A stretch of 64,000 nt of DNA from Acanthaster planci (lineage: Eukaryota; Echinodermata; Asteroidea; Valvatida; Acanthasteridae), in NCBI RefSeq assembly GCF_001949145.1, contig NW_019091356.1, forward strand, positions 1,677,667-1,741,666. The letters run 5' to 3'. Below, in pieces: positions 38,201-50,500 of the stretch (positions within the stretch are counted from its first letter, which is position 1; each line of letters opens with the position of its first letter). Both the position numbers and the translations under genes were made by a program. Under the pieces are notes generated by a model, which saw nothing but the letters and a program-made list of their open reading frames with translations, ran no database searches and was not told the origin of the DNA.

Positions 38201-41200
38201 GTGAAAAATAAGGGACGAGGCCGCTGTAGTTACTGGTCGAAGGGAGCAGGAGAAATCCGATTGCAACAAAGACGCTCAAGACTAAAAGCAAGCGATGCTG
38301 GTCTAATTAAATTCCTTTCACAGCTAATTCATCAGAGTCATTAGATTGTAATTAAACCACTGTAAGTGGGTCACGCACGCAAAGGCACTACCAACCTCAG
38401 GTCGAAAAGACAAGAACGCCGCCGCAATCACCCGAAGCGCTGTGGCTCATGCACCATTTACTGGTGTTAAGATTAAATCTATGAGCGGGCGCAGAAAATA
38501 CAATTTCCAAAAATAAACTTCCAAAAATAATAAAGTAATAAACTACGTAGCGTATTCATATAATCGTATCACTCTGTATCAAGTGTCACAATTACACGGC
38601 TGTAAATGTATTAAATATCAAATAAGTAGGCCTCTCTCTCAGAAAATCGCTTGCAATTCAACTTTCAGAATAAAGAAGCCTTACTTTTTTTAACGCAATG
38701 GTTTATACTAAAGGGAAGGGCCACGTATCCAAATGCCTATCTTTAAGACAACACAAGTGTATATGACGTCTACGAGTCTAGGTTGAAGATAAACAATTCT
38801 TAAGAACTCGAAGCACCGTAACAACTATTTGCAACGACTTATTTCCTCGTAGTACCCTCTTGAAAAGACATTTATGGGGATTATATTAAATAAGGCAGAG
38901 TCGACAGAACCGGCTGGTTGCGTGAAGGTTCCTTCTGTCGAAATAACTGTTCTCTGGTCCGAAACTTCGGTTCACTTTTGTTCTGAGTGTAGTCTCCATG
39001 CATTGCGTAACTTGTTTATCTGATTTACACTCTGAAGATGTTTTTTACAGAAAAGCACGTGAGAATCGTTTCATTGCGTTTAGCCATGAGATTAATTTTA
39101 GATGCAAACCTAAAATATACTGAGAAGAATGTTTGGACAGAGAATACTTTTATTTCTTTAATTCATGAGGATTGTGGTTTAAAACGTTTCCATATTAATT
39201 AAAGACACTTAAAAATAGCAACAATGTTCCAAATTTAACTATATCCGTGGTTATTTAATAAGGGAGGTGGTATTGAAACCAAAACCGAAAAGGTAACTCT
39301 GTCTCTGAATGTGCAATTTAGGTTGCCCAAAATATCAGTTCATGGAATGACGTGGGTAAACCTATCCCAAGACTAAATTCCTTGTTTAGCTGTACAAAGT
39401 ACAAAATGTCAAAATTTGAAAAGGTGTAAAACATCCTTTAGTGCTCTTAAACATCGCCAGTATTTTCCCCCAAAGTCACTTTTCTGTCCTCAATTTCAAG
39501 TTCCAATTTACACTTCCGACAATATAGCGTGCCCCGAATTCAACTAATGTTACTGGAAAAGACAAATCGTATTCTGCGTAGCCATCGAGGCCAATTAATC
39601 ATTGAAAGCGAATCGATTTAAATATCATGTACCGGCCATTAGGACAGTTCAGCTGTAATCGTGGCAACATGTGCAGGTGATATGACAGGGTTAAACCATT
39701 AAGAGTTTTTAATTAAACGAGGGTCATTTATATTCTCCGGCTCTTGATACATTCCCAACGCCTTGAAATTTTGAGCTGGGTCACTCGTACGTGCGCAAGT
39801 GCGAGCCACAGGCTCAGACAAAGGCCTTACGCGCACAAAATTGCTAATTTCAACATAAATACAGAGAACACGTAATTAATGCAGATGCTTAATTGAAATG
39901 TAATACATAACTGATACAAAGAAGTAGTAAGGAGTTCTGGTCAAACTCCTACCATTTCGTTGCCACTTTGTCACCACTTCGACGATAAAAGTTTACTGGC
40001 TTGCTATTGTTTGCCTCACGGTGGAGCTGAAGTGCGCATGCTGAAAATTCCGATCGGTCACGTCGTCACGTGGGTGTCTGCTGCCACCAAGCGTCTAAAA
40101 AGTCTCCCATTCAGTATTTAATACTAAACAATGAATGAAACAGCCAAGAGGTATGAATTTGTTTCACAGGAAAGATATGTTTTGACAAAAATCATATTTA
40201 CTTTCATAGCGCAGGCTCTTTTCTTACTTCTGCGATGTGATCTATAATAATCACTTGAAGATTTGTCATTAATTTGTCATTCGTCAGACCATTACCCGTT
40301 CAATTCATTTCCCTGGCGAGTATTTGGCCCAACCAAAACCATATTTCTTTCAAGAAAATGCAGATTTGTGAAAGAAATATTATTTCTTGGAGTCCCTTTT
40401 CTGCCTTCAAAAGACGCAAGCAGTTGCCCACGTCACGCGCGAGTTCAAGTATAATCACGCTAGTCTGTCCTCTCTGAGTCACGTTGGTGGAAATTAAACC
40501 CGTGCAAATGAGTAGACTAAAGGGTGACTGTTGGAGTCATTTATCAAAACGGGGGGAAACCATTGCGAAGACCCGGTAATGATGCTGGCTTTTTTCGGAT
40601 TGGGGAGAGAGGAGAAGGAGCTGGAAGAAAAGACAAACGATTTCCGTCGACATCATGGCTTCGGAATTGATTCTGGTCTTGCGCTCCCTGGGAACTTGAT
40701 TCTACGGCTTCGGGGCTAATGAGCAAAATATCTTTGAGTCTCCTTTGGTCTGTTATCGTCTACTGCTACCGGTGCGATCGGTGTATCATTGAAATGGAAG
40801 GATGGTGAAGCAAAACTCTCTCCAACTAAAATCGAGAATTTATCATATCAGGACATGCATGACAGAAAGCCAATGAACTAAAGATGAAATAAGTGTTTAT
40901 AGGTTACTCTTGAGGGCAGTCCTTTGCCGAAGTATCTTCATATTCCATTCTTTTCCAGTCAAAATGTATTTTTTTAGAAGCAACAACAGTTTTTCAGATT
41001 AGTTCACTTCTTCGTACATTATTACAGGTAACTTTTAGTTTTCTGAGTTTCACGGCCCGAACGCAATTGCCGTCTTCCAAGTTTGGCTTTAATGTTACTT
41101 GACTTTTTTCATTTAAACAAAACATGGGGAAAATCGATCGCATTGTGACAAATGTAAAACTTGAAAAGAGAAAAAAAAATTAACATGTCCAGGAGATATC

Positions 41201-42859
41201 TGAAAAAAAGACAATAAATTAAGGAGTAACACTTCAGATAAGAGGCGTAAATTCACAAGATGTAAATGTAGTGATTCCTGCAAGCTGTTTTAGCCTAATT
41301 TGATAATTTTCATCTTCACTGGCCAAAGCTTCAAATTCTGGCTTCACTTGCTTGAGTTTCTCAGAATCGACTTTCTGGGCTGTTTTGCACTAAATACTCC
41401 GAAAAAATGGAAATAACATCGAGTCTTCCGATAACTGCTATTCTGAATGGGTTTTAATCACGATTAAACTTTCGGTATTCTTGTAAAGAACGTTACGAAT
41501 GTGCATTTTGAGAATACTTATGCACCCTACGGGACTGAATGCTCACAGATGCTTCGATAATGCTAATGGAAATCGATTTTCAATGAGTCGATACTTTGGC
41601 CGAAATTAGTAAAGGTATTAATGTCCACATGGAGTTCAATATTTCAAATGAGATGGTCAAGTTGATAGCTGAGAAGTTGATGTCCCTGCCTAGCAAAAGC
41701 AAACCCTGAATACTTTGTACAGTGATTTTATGTGAAACTTAAAATACTTGATAACTTTCCCCAATTGCAATACCTGGCGCCACGTGCCACGCGAGATGCT
41801 CGCTAAATAGGCTCGGTTTTTTTTTGTGGGTATCAGAACGGCGCGTTTGGCAAGATCATTTACGGAAAGTAAACAGATTAGACCGGTGCTGAAGTGCACC
41901 TTTTTTGAGCAGAACACGCCGGCAAATTGAAGTTTCAATTAAAATGGCAAATCCCGGGTGGGGCAATTCGCAACATGGAACACGATCGCGCGAGCGAGAC
42001 GGCTATATCTACCAAATCAATAACGAGCCCGCGTCTTCATGTTTTTTTTCAAACTCCCGTCCAGGACGAATTTTTGGTCAACAAGGGACTCAGATGGAGC
42101 GATCGTCCATTATCGGTTACATTCGCTGCAATTCGGTCAAATGTGCAATTATGTGGAATTCAACATTCAAGCAACTTCTGTTCCTCTCGCCGGCAAATTG
42201 GACTAACACTAAAATTTATGACCAATATTGGAAGATTGAAGGCAATTTATTGGGCCGTATCATCCTTCCCATTACGGGTAGGCTGGTAGAACCCAACGCT
42301 GAGCAAGCGAGTGAACCCTCCTTGACTCTAGGCTCTCCTACGTCTTAAATGACGTCAGGATTGACGTATCCATAAACACTGGTACCATTCACGGTATGGT
42401 AAACTAAATGGCTGACAACCCCCACACCTGCATAGGACGTTTGTATATACCCTTATCTCTAAGGTATGCCATAGCACCCAAGAGCAAGTCCCTGTATCGC
42501 TATCTAAAGCGGGTGTTCTGGCTTTTGCATTTTAATTTCATTCTACGTAACTCGCACTATTGACAAACACCGAAGTTCAGAAATCTGCAACAGCTCAAAA
42601 GCCAAAAGGTCATCCCAAAACTCCAGCGAAACACCAAACAAATTGGGAATTCCGGCCTTAATTAAGTTGCGTATATTATAAAGGAAACAGTTAACATCAC
42701 CTACAGTAAACATTTCAAGACTCATAGTTATACAACAGAGCAGAACAATCTATACATGAAAAATGCCTTAGAGATGAAACATAAACAGTAAAGAGCGGCG
42801 TTGACAGCGTGTGTGAGTGTCTATAGGTATACGTTGTAGTGGCATTTCGTTCTACAGCG

Positions 42860-42960
42860 ACACCCCATTGGTCGGAAGACAAGCTGGATGACACGTGACG
42901 CAGCCGTGACGTCAGCGCAGTGCTGGTGAAGCTTCGCAGCGAGTCCTTAAATAATTTGCC
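42860..42960 (+). promoter_or_regulatory. Candidate promoter of the neuropeptide precursor gene
   Basis: Within about 90 bases there are an inverted CCAAT box (ATTGG, 42867-42871), CACGTGAC (42892-42899), a full CRE palindrome TGACGTCA (42907-42914) and a TATA-like TTAAATAA (42947-42954). The following stretch is CpG-rich and ends at a perfect donor at 43166. CRE-driven promoters are common for neuropeptide genes. TGACGTCA also occurs elsewhere in the window, so the CRE alone is weak; the cluster and the downstream donor carry the argument. Confidence 0.45.
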
Positions 42961-42979
42961 GGTAGCTTTGCAAGCAAGG

Positions 42980-43166
42980 AAACTGCATCTCAGCGGAGCG
43001 GTACAACAAGGCTGTCGGGACCGAGCGAATATCTTGGTGATCGGTGAACAGACAGAGAAAAAACAGCGAGACAGGCGGACAACAGCGACGACAAGGAAAG
43101 ACGTCGCGTCTGGAGAAGCTGAGGTAGATTTTATTCTGGGCCTAGATTTACACCGAGTTCCAAAAG
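42980..43166 (+). other. Candidate 5' non-coding exon of the neuropeptide gene
   Basis: About 25-30 bases after the TATA-like box, a CpG-rich purine-heavy stretch runs to the consensus donor CAAAAG|gtaaga. Its likely partner is the acceptor at 47557. The exact start is a guess from the TATA spacing; transcript data are needed to confirm it. Confidence 0.4.
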
Positions 43167-44563
43167 GTAAGAACATCATTTCTTAGATCGTTCTTACACA
43201 CTGCTGTTTTCTTACAGTCGACCATTTTGGCTTCAGTGCTGAGTATTCATTACATTGTACCCCAATTAATATTTGGCAAATCAAAATCAGATCGATTACT
43301 TTATGTTATCATTTCTCCATTACCTAGACATGTTTAGAAAGCAGTTTCATTACAGTCTGTCACAATTTTCTCCAAAGTGAATGAATTCAACAACTTTACA
43401 GAGGGAATAAGAAAAACAAAAAATCAGAGTCAAGGTATTGTCATTTCTAGTTGTAGATATCGACATTGATAGGGACAACACCCAATGTCTGTGAATCTTT
43501 TCATGCAAATTGTGAAAAAAAGGCAATGTAATAACTTTCAAACAAAATCAGCGTGCCGACGCTGTTTATTCAACTCGTGGGAGTCGCTCCCACAATCCAC
43601 AGCTATACCATTGCATCTATGCACATGTGGATGAAAACGATTTTCTTGAAAGGTGTCCACTGTATCGGCTCTGGGAACGCACCCGTCTGTGTTGAGTCAA
43701 GACTCTGAGTCAATTTGCTCTGCGCGCAATCACCCCGCACATCAGCGACTTGTTCAAATTATTTTAGCAGTGTTTTTCCTCGGCGTAATACAGTCGGCGG
43801 ATGGCGCGGGCACGACCGAGCCGAGGGGAAGACCGCCGCCCCGAATGCCGCCATCAAATCCCTCCTACCGAAGCATTAAGCACGCCGGGAGACATAGGAT
43901 CGGGCCCACTCCATACGCGTGACATTTTCCCGGCCGGTTTTAAGCCCTTCTCTGCACACAATTGGCGAGGCGTGCGGACGTGCCGTGTACCCATAAAGCG
44001 GCACTATACTGAGGTGCGTACGGGGAACTTGGGTTGTCATAAACAAGACTTAATTGTCCTTATGAGCAGGTGGATCTCGCTGAAGATGTAAGATAGACGG
44101 TAATACAGTGTCCTTTACTGATATTGATTCGCGTTTCGAAATATTATAGGTTTCGCTGCCAATTTACTGAGGAGTGGTGTCGGTCGTCCGTTTTCAGGGC
44201 TGGTCGCTGCCTCCATGTTTATAGCCGACGAGTCCCGGAGAAATGAGATCTTTTAGTTAGATTGTAAATCCGACCACACGTGGTTTAAAGTCCTCTTCAG
44301 GTTTTTACTGGATGTTCATCCCTGACTCTTAGAAACAGATGAGACACGGGTCTGACAGAACCGTCGAAGAGTGTGCATCACATCGCATACCGATTACAGT
44401 GTAAAGGCAACATGATCGTAATATCAATTTTGAAAACGGCATTGCTTTATCCCGTAGTACATTATTAAACATAAGAAAATGTCTCTCATTCCCAATGATA
44501 ACGTTTATTTCTAATATCATGTTTTTAATACTGTGTTTAAATCTTTATAAAGGTAAAAGCTTC

Positions 44564-44627
44564 TATTCGATTACACCACTATTCGATTATACAACTATTC
44601 GATTATACCACTATTCGATTATACCAA
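44564..44627 (+). repeat. Minisatellite, 16 bp unit x 4
   Basis: Four contiguous copies of TATTCGATTA(C/T)ACCAC with one or two changes per copy. Confidence 0.85.
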
Positions 44628-46847
44628 TTGTGAGTGCGGATTTCACAGCACAAATATCACGCACCGACAACACAAGTCCTTATAGCTTTAATGGCGACCA
44701 ATTTTTGCGAAAACGGCTTTTTGCGAATTAGAAAGTCTATCACCAGACTATATACGGAAGCACTAATGACCTGACTCAAATTCTAAAAATGATCACAGGA
44801 ACCCCCCCCCAACAGTAATTGTAAAACAATCTCCAATATCTGAAGTCATTATGCACACCCGAGCTGCCTTATAGCACTCCTTTATTGCTATTGCGACAAT
44901 TTCGGGTGTCCAGACCGCTGCGTATATTTGACATTCAAATAAATTTCGAGGCATAGAAGAAAATGGCCATATCAAAAGTAAATAACGATGGGCATGTGGA
45001 GAGAGGAGGCAAATTGAATAAGCCGCTGATGCTGTTGATTGCAATTTATATAATGTACGCCTCCGCGCTTTGTTCGAGTTCCCCTTTTGGCACGTGGGGG
45101 GAGTAAAAATTATCCGACGTGCTCAGACGGACGAGGCGGTTTGAGAGACGTGATACCGACGGAATTTCACTTTTCTCGGGAATATCCTCCGTTCCAATTA
45201 TGTGAATTAATTTGAAAGGCGGCGTTAAGGACAATTTTGCACTGTTTGCCGTCATGAGTGGGGCCATACGTGATCTCAATTGCGATCGAATCGCAACATG
45301 CCGATCTAGCAGGACACAATCAAATTATAGAATGGTGACTATGGCAGATAGTGAGCAACATTATATAATTATAGGGTCGGGTAGATTGGGGCTTGAGGGG
45401 TTGGACACGATCGCCACCATGCCAGACAAAAATTATTAGTGTAAAAATTATAGACACAGTCGCAAGAAAAGGGAACAACTTAAGTTTTACCTCGGAAGGT
45501 ATTGGCTCGAAACCAATAGTTTCCGTCCATCCCGTGCATCTCTACATGTATAAAGCCGTGTTTGGTACTTCGACCATTTCTGATTTCTCGTCTAAGCTCA
45601 GACCGAAAGCGTCAGTTTTGCACTACGGTTGCGACTTTTCGCCCTCCCAGACCGCCACTCGAACCCACCAAGGCTGGCAGCGATGATCACAATATTGAAC
45701 CGACGGTAGCGCTACACCGTAAAATGAGATATAGCAGCGAATGTCATCGCAGGATTCTCATCCCCGTTGAGTGGGCTCGTCCAACTTCATCGAACAATTC
45801 ATTACCGTTTGATTCTACAAGCACTTCAAACCGCGCTGCTGGTCATGTCATTGTTTTTCTGATTAAGTTTTTGACCTTGTGGTGAGGGCTGTTTAGTTAT
45901 CGACGCCAGCGGCGGCAAACTCGTTATTAAAAAGCCTCGCTTGTTTTTACTGAAAGCAGGTATGCTTGCTGCAATTACGAATTTGTGGAAATTTGAGCCG
46001 ACAATTTTCTGTCCGGAACTAACACACTGGGGGAGTATGGACTCACAAAGATAACACATTTGGCAGACATGTTCGGTTAGGGTTAGAATAAGAATTCATT
46101 TGAAGTCTTTCCTTTAGACTTTGAGGAAAATTCATGGAACCGCAGGCCTGCTAAGTTTTACGAGTCGACTCTAGACACTAACCAACTTGGAAAAGTGGTT
46201 TTTTTTTTGGTTGCTTTTTTTTTTTTTGCTCCTTGTCTTTTGAAAGCCAGGCGAGGGCAATATTAGCGTATACGCTCTCAATTAGCGTACAACTCCAGAA
46301 CAGGGACTAGGACTCTCATTTTGTTTTATGTGGGGTATTTTTTCATTGCGACAAATGTTTCATATAAATCACATGGAGTGGAAATGAAAACCGACTTCTT
46401 TTTTTACAACCAGACCTTCGCAATGTCCGATGTGATGAGTTCAGCAGACGGGAAAGAAAAATATTAATCCCCTTTTTTGAGTAAGTATAGAGATGAAGAA
46501 ATCCGATACGATGACGCCTGTGTTGTGTTGATGGGTATAGCTTGACCCCCCCCAAAAGCAATCGCAAGTGAAGATCCAAGGGTGAAAGCAAAGATCTATA
46601 ATAGAGATCTCTTCTTGAGGGAAGATTTCAGGATTTAAGTCCTAAAATAAGTGTTCAAACAGGAAAGTGAAGTTGTCACAATAGTTGCAAGCAAGCTGCA
46701 AACAACATTGTCCCTGCAATCGGCCCTGTCTCCGGTTCATAAACACCCCACCTCGAGTAACAGGGCTCTGTGGTCAACAAAGGGGAAGCGAAATTTACAC
46801 AAAATGTGGCCCACGCACCATCGGAACGGACGTCGGGTGTTTTTGGT

Positions 46848-46868
46848 GTTTGTTTGTTTGTTTGTTTT
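46848..46868 (+). repeat. (TTTG)n simple repeat
   Basis: Five tandem copies of TTTG/GTTT. Confidence 0.7.
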
Positions 46869-47557
46869 TGCAACTTCACACGTGATCTGATCGGAACACC
46901 CCCGACGTTCTGGTGTGGCGCACAACATCAATTATTTTCCCTGCTTCACCGACGCAGCTGCGGTTTTTTCTCAGATTTGACACCATACTGATCAGGAAGT
47001 CACACGAGTCCGTTTTAGTTTCAATATGTCTCTCACTATGTCTGCAAAACATTCGATAAGGGTTTTCTTACAAGCTCTTTTAAACAGCATCACAATAAAA
47101 ACATTTCCAATAAGTTGATTTTTTTTTACATTTAAGAGCTTCAGGCTACTATTTTCAAAGGATTAGTAAGAACCTTCAAAGTAACATCTCATGGTTTCAT
47201 TTCTAAACGTCATTAAATGCTCAAAATCATATTTTACCGCTTAGTCACCAAACCTCCTTTGTAAATTTGTGACGTATTTACTGAAGACAATTTCGTCTCT
47301 CAAATCATCTTGTTTAGAATCCTGTGTTCACAATGAAGTTTGTGCAAGTCAAACCTCGGGTTGTCTTGAAGACATCCTCCCATTTTGGATGGTAAACAGA
47401 CAATTTCCTGCCGACATTAGCGAGGAGAGAAGAAAAGTCCTTCCGGAACGGTTTCGGTTGATAGTGGCCATAACCCAAGCCGCATGAAGGGTAATCTCCG
47501 TTCCCTCCAGTCAGCAAAATTGACAATCATTGGGGCTTTGTTTGCTCTTTCCAACAG

Positions 47558-50500
47558 ATCATTAAAGATGGATTTGAAATTATTCCTGCTAGTTGGACTC
47601 TGTTGTTTGGTGCGCGCACAGTCGGACATGAGAGATAAAGGTAAGGCGTATGTGGAATCTGACTCACCCCCCTCTTAACTCTACGAGTGTCCCTAGACCC
47701 AATTTCCTTGAGCCCACAGTCAAATATTTGTGACGAATTTGTTTACTGAGGTGACATTTCATATTGCCTGCGTGAAAACACAATTATATTAGGGTGAAGC
47801 CTAAGCCAGAGACGTAATATTTTGGTATAGCTCTTAAAAGAAGCTGCACTACTACAATGGGTGGTATGAATGAAAAGTAGCATTTGTTTTTAATACCACA
47901 TTTGAAGCATTTACTAGTGTTTGTAGGCAAACGCTTTTTCTTTAGTGCAATTGCTAAAAAGTAAAAGTGTTTACTTTTTACTCTTTAAGCTTGTGCTTGA
48001 CAATAAGCAGTTGCTTCATTTTGTATGAATAAAAATGAGAAAGTTCTACAGAATTGGAGTATTTTCTTGACATTTTTCAAGACTGGGTCAGGACAAGCTT
48101 CAAAACGAGGAGCATTTACTGGTGTTCAAAATGGCAGCGTTCATAAATGTCATTCGAAAGGAAAAGCTGTATGCCTTCGGGAGGGAATCTCAAGAAACCA
48201 GATGCAGGCATTTGAGAGTGGCAGAGCAATTTTCTTCATCAAGGTTTTTGCGATCAAAATTACTGGCTGCGTGCTTATCTGCCATGCGGAGGTCTCAAGA
48301 TACAGCACCGTGCTGCACTCTGCGTGTCAAACAATGGAAGCCCCATTGTGCAGAACCGCGCGGCTGTGAAGTCAGCCACAAGCATAAAGCATTTGCTACT
48401 ATTTGTACAAGCAGATGCTGAACAGTAAAAGAAACATTTTATTCATACAAATTCAAGCAACTGCTTATTCTTAATGCTTTTACTTCTCAGTAAATGCTTT
48501 TGCTGTTTGCTTGAACTTCATAGCATTTGCTAGTTTTTATTCATACTACCCAATGTCTCGGTAACAAGTTCCCCTATCGAAATTGGACAAATTAATCTTG
48601 AAGCTTTTAATACAGAGTACAGACTGTCACCGCATGGCCAACGGCGTAACCATGGCAATTTATGAAAGTCATACTCTGTTAAAGACCCCCTCTACCGGCC
48701 ATAACACTTTAGCGCTTCCTTCATACAGCAATGAAGATGAAAACTATAAGAAAGACCTCACGTGTTAGAAATCTCTATTCCATTCGTGACGCCGGGCTTG
48801 CAGGTGGAATTGCTTCCACGTGAGTGTAAAGGGAAGGCGGGCTTGAACGAAGTTTGCGGATGATTACCGTCTTTCTGGGAGGATCAACGACCGTGTAGAG
48901 CCGATACGACGGGGGATTCTTCCCGCTGATCTCCGAATGCCACGGTCGCTCGCGGTTTCTGGGCAACCGTAATCCCCGACGTCCCCCGACAAACATACTC
49001 TGTATACCTTCCTCCATGATTTGGAACGATTTCCTTTCCTTTTTATGACAAAAGCAAGAAGCCCCTGCCGCAATAACAGGACGAATCAAGACTAAGGTTT
49101 AGTCCACATCATGAACTCCATCTTGGTTTTGGTGCTTTGCAGACTACCCATCTCCCTGTGTAAACTGCTCAAACCAGCACTGGCATATCAAAGTATGGCA
49201 GTCTTGCGTATAGTCAAATTGAAACACTTTGGGAATAGAGCTCAGCTAATGATCGTTCATAGTTTAATCAGTGCTAAATGTAAGTCTACTCATACACGTT
49301 CAGATTCGTACTTCAAGCGCATTATGCCTGCTAGCTCTGCAATAATCATACCTAAAAAAAAGGCACCACTATCAGTTATGATAATTAAGATAAGGGTTGT
49401 TCTGCGTGTATTTATTTCTGAGGAATTTTAATTTTAAACGCCAGATAAAGCCCGCGCGGTCTCTTCTGCTTAAAATTCAATAAATTTTCCATCTCTGGCT
49501 GTAAATTGTGATTATGTCAGCCCAAGATGAGCGGGTGCAACGTTTCACCATTTTGGTGTCCACTCGTCTCCCGTCGACAATCACACCAGACGGCACTATC
49601 GGGACATGGCGCATACGGGCCGTCATACACGATTATTAATGGCGCTGTAGATTTGCTCCTTGACGTAAAGTGCCGTTCCGCCACTGAATCAAAGACCACT
49701 GTCGTCGAGAGGCCGCGGTAAAAACGCGCCGGACAGCCAGGGAGCCATGGCTAACGGGCAGTATCAGCCCCATCTTCGCCTCTGTGGAGCACAAAGATCT
49801 TGGTAATTGGTGATAATGAACCGCAACCTCAAAATCGCGAAAAATCTTTCTCTTACAAAAAAAAGGGTTTTCTTCGCCTGAGGCTTGTGCAGTAGTTTGG
49901 GCATGGGTTCGCCAGGCAATCATTAAGGGCCATTTACGGGGCACAAGATTTACTGGCCGGGGGGCGATTTACCTGACTTTATGGTGAGGCTTCCTGTAAT
50001 CTGATGTTCTTGCCGTTTTAACCTTTTGCTTCAAGGCTGAGATGAGCCAAAAATAGCAGTCAAATACTGCAAAAACTGTGGCTTTAAATTGGTGTTAATA
50101 TATCCCTCTGAGTGTTATCAGAGGATTGCGCCCAGTCTGGTATAGTCTTATAATGCCCAGGGTGTTAAATTAACACCACCCTGTTTTACAGTGAACAGAT
50201 TTCAAAGCCATCGACAGTGCGGACACAACATGTACTACCGTACCTCTCTCAGTATTTAATCAATATTTTCAATTTATTTGTTACCGTACACATCCCGACC
50301 TCCGTCCTACCTGAAATACACCGTCAGTAGATTTGAACAGTGCCGAGTGGAAATTCGGTTGCATGCAACTTTGCGCGCTCTATTGAGGTCCTGCCTTATT
50401 ATAAGGGAAAGCTGTATTTCCATCAATAATTCAAGAGACAGTTTTTGAGGCTGGGATTTGGGGACGGATAACACCATGCTATGACAGAGAGGGGAGCGAA

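Larger units (their letters stand above)
26353..42850. other. Intergenic region, no recognised gene
   Basis: About 16.5 kb between the cyclase 3' end and the candidate neuropeptide promoter. I find short uncorrelated ORFs on both strands, no splice-flanked conserved blocks, and no transposase or reverse transcriptase motifs. The stretch contains the hairpin at 26611-26732, the DR1 motif at 29423-29435, the MITE at 33550-33784, the inverted repeat at 35199-35263 and a CpG-rich patch at about 37600-37720. From 38.3 to 41.6 kb it is AT-rich with nothing I can name. Regulatory elements cannot be excluded. Confidence 0.55.
43167..47557 (+). other. Presumed first intron of the neuropeptide gene
   Basis: 4.4 kb without recognised coding sequence. 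It contains a 16 bp x 4 minisatellite (44564-44627), a C9 run near 44803, T-rich tracts near 46200-46230 and a (TTTG)n run near 46848-46868. Confidence 0.4.

Noticed and set aside
47484-47567. Upstream in-frame ATG extending the neuropeptide precursor by 28 residues
   Set aside because: It lies before a strong splice acceptor (CTCTTTCCAACAG) and would bury the signal peptide; the ATG at 47568 gives a classical signal peptide.
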